Positions 59,208 to 64,000 of a DNA stretch of 64,000 bases are shown here, piece by piece. The stretch lies in the NCBI GenBank assembly GCA_944323745.1, contig CALUTQ010000001.1, forward strand, positions 420,863 through 484,862, read 5' to 3'. A program made the position numbers and the translations under genes. Each line of letters starts with the position of its first letter. Position 1 is the first letter of the stretch. Source of the DNA: Candidatus Avelusimicrobium pullarium. GTDB lineage: Bacteria > Elusimicrobiota > Elusimicrobia > Elusimicrobiales > Elusimicrobiaceae. Under the pieces are notes generated by a model, which was given only the letters and a program-made list of their open reading frames with translations, made no database searches and had not been told where the DNA came from.

Positions 59208-59242
59208 TTGACTCGTTTTTTTTTTTTTGATAAATTTTGCTT
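59208..59242 (+). promoter_or_regulatory. Pilin promoter with T-tract spacer (copy 3)
   Basis: TTGACT at 59208-59213, 13 T at 59216-59228, then TGATAAATT at 59228-59236; spacing 17. ATG at 59243 is 6 nt beyond the -10. Spacing is one base longer than in the other copies because of the extra T, giving the best -35 and an optimal spacer. Confidence 0.65.
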
Positions 59243-59265
59243 ATGAGCAAAATTTATCAAAAAAA
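59222..59265 (+). repeat. 19-bp perfect inverted repeat with the pilin start codon in its loop (copy 3)
   Basis: Arms 59222-59240 and 59247-59265 are exact reverse complements with C-G closing the loop TTATGA; the ATG lies at 59243-59245. Confidence 0.9.
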
Positions 59266-59764
59266 TACTACTCAAGCAAAACGCCCCGCAAAACGCAAAT
59301 TAGGCGGTTTTACGCTTATTGAACTTTTGGTGGTGGTATTAATTATCGGCATCTTGGCGGCGGTGGCTTTGCCGCAATATGAAATGGCGGTAATGAAGAG
59401 CAGAATGAGCACCGCTCTGCCTTTAATGCGGGCTATTAAAGAGGCCAACGAACGCTATTATATGGTTAACGGCCGTTATACAGACGACCTGAGCGAATTA
59501 GACATCAATTTGCCGGAGGCGACCCGTTTTTCCAATACGGTTGCGGGACAGGTTTGTTTTGCAAATGGGGTTGGTATAGATAATTTGGGAGGTGGAAGCG
59601 TACATTATGTCAGTGGTGGCGCCGGATGTTATTGGCGTACTGAAAAAACCTGCTGGTTTACTATGTATTATGACCATTCCAACCAAGCTGGGAAGATAAC
59701 GTGTGGTACTAATTTCGCCACTCACCCCAAATGTGCTCAGGTTTGTAAAAGTTTGGGATATTAA
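59243..59764 (+). CDS. Type IV pilin-like protein, pilin 3
   Basis: 173 residues. Leader MSKIYQKN..., then [20 protein letters not shown] and [16 protein letters not shown], prepilin signal complete with +5 Glu. The middle shows [22 protein letters not shown], close to pilin 2. The C-terminal region with Cys ([43 protein letters not shown]) is distinct. Flanked by its own promoter-hairpin and two terminators, so a stand-alone unit. Next to it lies an exported clostripain-like protein gene. Precise pilus role unknown. Confidence 0.9.
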   Translation: MSKIYQKNTTQAKRPAKRKLGGFTLIELLVVVLIIGILAAVALPQYEMAVMKSRMSTALPLMRAIKEANERYYMVNGRYTDDLSELDINLPEATRFSNTVAGQVCFANGVGIDNLGGGSVHYVSGGAGCYWRTEKTCWFTMYYDHSNQAGKITCGTNFATHPKCAQVCKSLGY

Positions 59765-59792
59765 AAAACCCGCCAAATGGCGGGGTTTTTTT
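59764..59792 (+). terminator. Rho-independent terminator of pilin 3
   Basis: Stem AACCCGCC / GGCGGGTT with one extra G, AAAT-type loop and T run, directly after the stop. Confidence 0.88.
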
Positions 59793-59840
59793 ATGCTTAA
59801 AGTGTGCGTTGAGGTCGGGCGTTTGTTTTCGTCGGTTATT

Positions 59841-59865
59841 TAGTCCTATCGGACATATAGGGCTA
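59841..59865 (+). promoter_or_regulatory. Inverted repeat upstream of the clostripain-like gene
   Basis: TAGTCCTAT (59841-59849) and ATAGGGCTA (59857-59865) form a stem with one G-T pair and a 7-nt centre, 56 bp before the ATG. It could be an operator or a leader hairpin. Confidence 0.35.
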
Positions 59866-59920
59866 AAGACTCTGTTTTTAGCCAAAAAGATTTTAAATAA
59901 TAAAATAAGGAGCCTATAAT

Positions 59921-61297
59921 ATGAAAAAAATAGCCATATTTCTTCTTATTTTAATGAGTGTTTACCCCGTTTTTGCCCAAAACAGGGTTGCGTATGCAGA
60001 TAAACAAAATGTAGCGAGAGAATTCAGCACGGTGTTTGCCAAGGCTGAAGCTGCCGCCCGTGAACGGCAAAACGCTCCAGCCGTGTCGGCGCGTTCGGTT
60101 AAGCCGGCAGGCAGCCTTTCCAAACAAGCCCGCAATAAAAAGCAAGTCTTTAGCAAAGTGCCCGAAAGCGCCGTTTTGCAAAGCATTGATAATGTAACGC
60201 AGGAAATAGCCTTCCAAAATGCGCAGCAGCAAAAAAAACAGCTGGCTTCCCGTGCTTCCTTGACCAAAAATTGGCAGGTGTCGCTGATTATGATGGACTT
60301 TATGCCTTCCACCGCTTTACTGCGCTTGCAAAACAAAGTGGAAGACGGTTCCTTGGCAAGGGCTTCTCTTTTGGTTTGGGAAGATGTGGAAGAAACAAAA
60401 GGGGGCGCTTCGCTTTGGGAGCAATTAGAACTGGCGGAAGATGCCAAACTGAAAGGGACCCTGTATGTAATTTATCCGTCTGCCGAAGGGGCAATAACGG
60501 AAGAAGTCCATTTTGAAACGGAACCGCGTCTTGCCGCGTTATTTAATTTATTGTTTAAAAATTTAGCCTTACATTCGCAGGACTATTATACGGCCTTAAT
60601 CGTTTGCGCCCACGGAGACGGGGGCAGTATGGGTGATCGACAGAAAAAATTTGCTTTTGACGTAAAAGAAATAACGGATGCCCTGCAAGAGAGCCAAATA
60701 CATATAGACGTGTTAGATTTGGTATCTTGCGAAATGGGCACTTTGCGCACGATGTATTTGTTGTCGCAAAGCCATAATGTAGATTATGCGATTATTTCTT
60801 CCGGCAAAGCCGCCAACGGCGTTTTAAAAAGAGTCAGCCGTCTGGCCCGCTTTTTAAATACGACCCCCAAAAGAGCCGTTATTGACAGCGTCCGCAGCAA
60901 CCCTTCCTTGCCGCCGTTAGGCCGCGTAAATGAACTGGGGTACGATGTACAGCAATTACGCCGCCCTTTGCGGCAATGGGCGCAGGACTATGCCGCTCTG
61001 ATTAAACACGGGCCCGAAGGCATACAGCGCGAATTATTGGATATACGCAATAGTCAGGAAAAGCATTTGTTTGATAATTTCGTCAAACAGCAAATGAATT
61101 ACGTGCGTGCCCATTTGGACATACACGATCCGGTCAATAAAGCGTTTATGCACAGCAGTGCCCGCTTGCTTAAAGCGTTGCGGGAAAGCAAATTAGCCGC
61201 TTGGCGGGTAAAAGATTTTGAATATGCCGACGGGTTGGCCTATCAGACGGGGGACATATTGTATATGTGGAGCCAATACGACGTGTTTTGGCAATAA
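59921..61297 (+). CDS. Exported clostripain-like (C11) cysteine peptidase
   Basis: 458 residues with a signal peptide (KKIAIFLLILMSVYPVFA). A ~120-residue basic pro-like region precedes the clan CD fold: WQVSLIMMDFM, YTALIVCAHGDGGSMGD with catalytic His231, and IHIDVLDLVSCEMGTLRTMYLLS with Cys270, followed by VDYAIISSGKAA. In clostripain family enzymes these His and Cys form the dyad. A C-terminal all-helical region of ~150 residues follows. RBS AAGGAG before ATG. Alone between pilin 3 and the GH57 gene, with terminators on both sides. Which proteins it cuts is unknown; whether it processes pilins is speculation. Confidence 0.85.
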   Translation: MKKIAIFLLILMSVYPVFAQNRVAYADKQNVAREFSTVFAKAEAAARERQNAPAVSARSVKPAGSLSKQARNKKQVFSKVPESAVLQSIDNVTQEIAFQNAQQQKKQLASRASLTKNWQVSLIMMDFMPSTALLRLQNKVEDGSLARASLLVWEDVEETKGGASLWEQLELAEDAKLKGTLYVIYPSAEGAITEEVHFETEPRLAALFNLLFKNLALHSQDYYTALIVCAHGDGGSMGDRQKKFAFDVKEITDALQESQIHIDVLDLVSCEMGTLRTMYLLSQSHNVDYAIISSGKAANGVLKRVSRLARFLNTTPKRAVIDSVRSNPSLPPLGRVNELGYDVQQLRRPLRQWAQDYAALIKHGPEGIQRELLDIRNSQEKHLFDNFVKQQMNYVRAHLDIHDPVNKAFMHSSARLLKALRESKLAAWRVKDFEYADGLAYQTGDILYMWSQYDVFWQ

Positions 61298-61322
61298 AAC
61301 CCGTCCGGCCAATTGTTCTATA

Positions 61323-61355
61323 AAAAACCCCGCGGTTTTTGCCGCGGGGTTTTTG
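61323..61355. terminator. Bidirectional terminator between the C11 and GH57 genes
   Basis: AAAACCCCGCGG / CCGCGGGGTTTT stem with a short loop, T runs on both strands, between two convergent genes. Confidence 0.92.
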
Positions 61356-61361
61356 TTTTTC

Positions 61362-62987
61362 TTACTTATATTGATTGAGCACTTTATCTTTAGCTGCCGA
61401 CGAATAAACATTGTAGTCTATTTGCTGGAAGATAGAGTCGCTGTTTTCCAGGCTGTACACATAGCCTTCGTCAATGCGGTTATGTTTAACCTGTTCGTAA
61501 AGCTCGTTAAAGCGTTTGATGTGGTCCTTGGTCCGCTTGGTGGAATATTCCTTGGCGGTGCCGGTGGTCATCAAAAACGCCCAGTCCGAAGACTGCATCA
61601 GCAGCAGCTCGCGCGCCATTTGGTTTAAGGTGCGTTTAAGCAGGCCTTCTGCATTGGGGAAGCGGTTGGCCAAATCGGTCATCCGTTCGGCCGCTTTGAT
61701 GAGATGGCGGTAGATCCAGTCGTTGCCGGCATTGAGCCACACATCGTGGTAGCCTTTGTCCCCCCAGGAAGACATAGACGGCTGTACCGTCTGGTTGACG
61801 GGGTACATTTCCAAATATTCCATCGGAGTAATCAGTTTAATGTCGGTCTGGTCGTAGTAAATCTTTTTGAACAAGAATTCCAAAAAGTCTATCCCTTCAT
61901 ACCACCAGTGGCCGTAAAGCTCAGCGTCGTACATAGACACAATCAGCGGTTTGCGGTCCATCAGCGTGGAAAGATATTCCACCTGTTTTTGGCGGTTGAA
62001 CATAAAGTTGCCCGCGTGTATGGCGGCCACGTCGCGCGCTTCCTGCGGGTTGTAGGGGGCCTTTTCGTTCAAAGGCACTTTGCCCGTAATTTTGCAATAT
62101 TTCATTCCGATATTGCGGCGCACGCCGTCGCTGTGCAGGTAGGGTTTAATGTAGTCGTAATCTAAATCATAGCCCAAGTCGCGGTAAAACTCGCGGTAAC
62201 GTCCGTCGCCGGGGTAGCCGGAATCGGCACTCCACACCTGCTGGGCAGATTCCATATCGCGCGCAAAAGCGGCCACGCCGGTTTTGGGGCAATATACCGG
62301 GGCGTAAATGCCGTATTTGGGCCGCGGCGTGCCGTGCAAAATGCCGTGCGATTCCAAAAAGAAAAAGCGAATGCCTTCATCGCGCAAAAATTTGTCGTCA
62401 CCGGGGTTGTAGGCGCATTCGCCCAGCCAAATGCCGCGCGGGCTTCTGCCAAAGCGCAGGCGGTAATCGGCCGCCGCCACTTTCACTTGGGCGTTAACGC
62501 TTTCTTTGTGCACCATCAGCGGCAAATAGCCGTGGGTGGCGCCGCAGGTGATAATTTCCAGCTTGCCCATATCCTGAAATTTTTTGAAACCTTCCAAAAT
62601 ATGGCAGTGGTAAACGTTTTCAAAAAGGTCTTTGAAGCGGCGGAATTTGTCGTAATACATATGGGCCACGGCTTCAAATTCGGTGCCTTTGGTGCGTTCA
62701 ATTTCTTTGCCGGAAAGTTCCACCCGCTGGTTTAAATAGTGCTGAAAGCGGCTGATCAAAAGCGGGTCGCTCATCATATTGCACAAAGGCGGCGTGACCG
62801 ACATTGTCAGGCGGAAGTCTACCCCTTCGGCCGTCAGTTTTTCAAAGACGTTCAGAAGCGGCAGATAGGTTTCCACCATAGCTTCATAAAACCAGTCTTC
62901 TTCCAGAAAGTCGGGATATTCCGGATGTTTAATAAAGGGCAAGTGCGCGTGCAGTACCAGCGCCAGATAACCTTTTTCCTGTCCCAT
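61362..62987 (-). CDS. Glycoside hydrolase family 57 protein (probable 1,4-alpha-glucan branching enzyme)
   Basis: 541 residues, the size of GH57 branching enzymes (TK1436 and TTHA1902 type). Barrel start GYLALVLHAHLPFIKHPEY; nucleophile Glu near residue 189 in GIWLGECAYNPGDDKF; acid/base Asp near 351 in IVSMYDAELYGHWWYEG; the C-terminal helical segment includes PSMSSWGDKGYHDVWLNAGNDWIY and NQMARELLLMQSSDWAFLM, typical of this subgroup. It would add alpha-1,6 branches to glycogen. Paired 2 bp downstream of a DUF4912 gene, a common neighbour. Amylase or alpha-glucan transferase activity is the alternative. Confidence 0.9.
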   Translation of the reverse strand: MGQEKGYLALVLHAHLPFIKHPEYPDFLEEDWFYEAMVETYLPLLNVFEKLTAEGVDFRLTMSVTPPLCNMMSDPLLISRFQHYLNQRVELSGKEIERTKGTEFEAVAHMYYDKFRRFKDLFENVYHCHILEGFKKFQDMGKLEIITCGATHGYLPLMVHKESVNAQVKVAAADYRLRFGRSPRGIWLGECAYNPGDDKFLRDEGIRFFFLESHGILHGTPRPKYGIYAPVYCPKTGVAAFARDMESAQQVWSADSGYPGDGRYREFYRDLGYDLDYDYIKPYLHSDGVRRNIGMKYCKITGKVPLNEKAPYNPQEARDVAAIHAGNFMFNRQKQVEYLSTLMDRKPLIVSMYDAELYGHWWYEGIDFLEFLFKKIYYDQTDIKLITPMEYLEMYPVNQTVQPSMSSWGDKGYHDVWLNAGNDWIYRHLIKAAERMTDLANRFPNAEGLLKRTLNQMARELLLMQSSDWAFLMTTGTAKEYSTKRTKDHIKRFNELYEQVKHNRIDEGYVYSLENSDSIFQQIDYNVYSSAAKDKVLNQYK

Positions 62988-62989
62988 AT

Positions 62990-63883
62990 TTATTTCCCCT
63001 GTTCGCGCAGGGCTTTAATGTGCACCTGGCGGGTCTTATCGCCGTTTTTATTGGTGGCTTTGATGGGCAAGTCCAGCACGGCGCCGGCCGGCAAGGCCTG
63101 CCGCAGCGAGAATTTGCCGTTTTGCAATTTGATTTCTTTGCCGTTAATCGTTACAAAAGCATTGGGCGAAGCAGAACCGTAAACAATAATTTCACAGTCA
63201 GCCTGCAGCCAAATGTCTTCGTCTCCCAAAGGGGCGGGTGCGGGCACGGTGTGCAGGGCAAACGAAGTCCAGGAAGAACGGGCCGAGGAAGGGGCATTGC
63301 CCGCGCCGGCCAGTTCGGTCAGCCGCCAGCGCTGGTCAATTACCTGCATCAGCTCGCTGGCGCCCATACCGATGCGGTCTGCGCCGGAAAGCTGCAGCAA
63401 TTTAATAAAATCGCCTTCCACGCTCATCCATTTGTCGTCAATCACGTCGGACACTTTGCCCGGCGGCAGCGTAATCATATTGCTGCGCGTGAGCAAAATA
63501 AACTGACCTTGCGGGGTAATGAACCCCAAATCGGCAATATAGCCGTGGCCGGCCTGCGGGGCGTGAATGTACCAGCTTTTGGCGTCAAAAATGACGGGCA
63601 TATCGTAGTAGGCATTGGCATTGGTGCCGTCAAAATAGTCCACGCCGGTCACGTCGTAAAGACGGATAACGGTGCGGCTGTGGTCCAATACGTCGGTGCC
63701 GTACTGGCCGCGCACATAATCAAAAGTGTCGTTTGTAATTTCCCAAAACAGGAACATCCAAGCCGGATCTTTAGGCAGCAGGTAGCTTTCCGTGGTGCCG
63801 TAGCCGGAGGGAATATCGCCCCGATCGGCCGGAGCGGAGGGCCGCACTTGGTTAAAGGCGGCGGAAGATACGTTTTTCTCCAT
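62990..63883 (-). CDS. DUF4912-domain protein
   Basis: 297 residues from ATG 63883. The DUF4912 pattern is recognised in LPKDPAWMFLFWEITNDTFDY, IRLYDVTGVDYFDGTNANAYYD, WYIHAPQAGHGYIADLGFITPQGQF and a C-terminal beta-rich domain (residues ~230-297, AFVTINGKEIKLQNGKFSLRQALPAG, like a carbohydrate-binding or Ig-like fold). Start chosen at ATG 63883 with the RBS GGGTGAGG; a GTG at 63895 is the other option. DUF4912 genes often stand next to GH57 enzymes, so it is likely a glycogen-related accessory protein. Function not established. Confidence 0.85.
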   Translation of the reverse strand: MEKNVSSAAFNQVRPSAPADRGDIPSGYGTTESYLLPKDPAWMFLFWEITNDTFDYVRGQYGTDVLDHSRTVIRLYDVTGVDYFDGTNANAYYDMPVIFDAKSWYIHAPQAGHGYIADLGFITPQGQFILLTRSNMITLPPGKVSDVIDDKWMSVEGDFIKLLQLSGADRIGMGASELMQVIDQRWRLTELAGAGNAPSSARSSWTSFALHTVPAPAPLGDEDIWLQADCEIIVYGSASPNAFVTINGKEIKLQNGKFSLRQALPAGAVLDLPIKATNKNGDKTRQVHIKALREQGK

Positions 63884-63925
63884 ACAAAACCTCACCCTTT
63901 ATTTACAAAATATAAACCCTATTTT

Positions 63926-63934
63926 ATTTTAGCA
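63926..63934 (-). promoter_or_regulatory. Probable extended -10 of the DUF4912-GH57 operon
   Basis: TGCTAAAAT on the minus strand, about 43 nt before the ATG at 63883. No clear -35. The same nonamer precedes the gene at 47068. Confidence 0.4.
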
Positions 63935-64000
63935 TTTTTAAAAGAAAAAGAGGCTGTTTTGCCGCAAAAAAATATCTTGAAAAATAATTGCAAAGCCGCC

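Noticed and set aside
59072..59275. Minus-strand open frames near pilins 2 and 3 with a shared FLINFAHxQNLSKKK segment
   Set aside because: The shared peptide is produced by the palindromic hairpin read on the opposite strand; no RBS, and the rest of the frames is unrelated (also at 37324-37560).
1..64000. CRISPR arrays, insertion sequences, rRNA operons
   Set aside because: No regularly spaced repeats, transposase frames or rRNA sequences were found by reading.

Overview
The window reads as a stretch of chromosome from a Gram-negative (diderm) bacterium, most likely a member of the phylum Elusimicrobiota close to gut Elusimicrobium. This assignment is inference. It rests on a full lipid A and outer-membrane assembly gene set (lptD, lpxA, lpxB, lpxC, lpxD, lpxI, bamA, skp-like), several free-standing type IV pilin-like genes with nearly identical N-termini, a proton-coupled peptide transporter, and many exported proteins that I recognise only at domain level. 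I see no prophage, insertion sequence, CRISPR array or rRNA.

Layout. 1-2080: the end of a peptide-type ABC binding protein, the first pilin, and an initiator-type tRNA-Met. 2190-3433: a metallo-beta-lactamase-fold hydrolase divergent from an HxlR regulator. 3565-7310: two glycosyltransferases and a MurJ-type flippase. 7346-11536: gatB and a pal-cpoB-tolB group. 11903-29382: a nearly gapless minus-strand run of fourteen genes (tpiA, deoC, a 1166-residue DnaA-like ATPase, two lipoproteins, comM, dprA, topA, xer, ROK kinase, lptD, tdk, two RDD proteins). 29594-35024: peptide transporter, zinc-ribbon membrane protein, a short Rel, lpxB and an oxidoreductase. 35154-37423: ndk and two enzyme-like proteins that have lost catalytic residues. 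37525: second pilin. 38077-45841: lpxI-lpxA-fabZ-lpxC-lpxD-skp-bamA and rpmB. 45910-46965: TerC and tRNA-Thr. 47068-50408: an exported TldD/TldE-like pair. 50457-58514: an envelope operon (lipoprotein, barrel, HAMP protein, TolC, patatin, TPR), a large unknown protein and a trypsin-like protease. 58625-61297: greA, third pilin and an exported clostripain-like protein. 61362-63883: GH57 enzyme and DUF4912 protein.

Most of the genes serve envelope biogenesis: lipid A synthesis (Lpx enzymes, FabZ), LPS export (LptD), outer-membrane protein insertion (BamA, Skp), envelope tethering (Pal, CpoB, TolB) and surface filaments (pilins). ComM, DprA and the pilins are also compatible with natural transformation.

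The most striking observation concerns the three pilin genes at 1313, 37525 and 59243. Each starts inside the 6-nt loop of a perfect 19-bp inverted repeat, and one base pair covaries between copies. Each is preceded by a 12-13 T run lying between a TTGnnT -35 and an extended -10 (TGATAAATT), placed so that transcription would start at the A of the ATG. Other leads are the DnaA-like giant protein co-transcribed with two lipoproteins, the secreted TldD/TldE pair, two adjacent pseudo-enzymes, and an unusual initiator tRNA.
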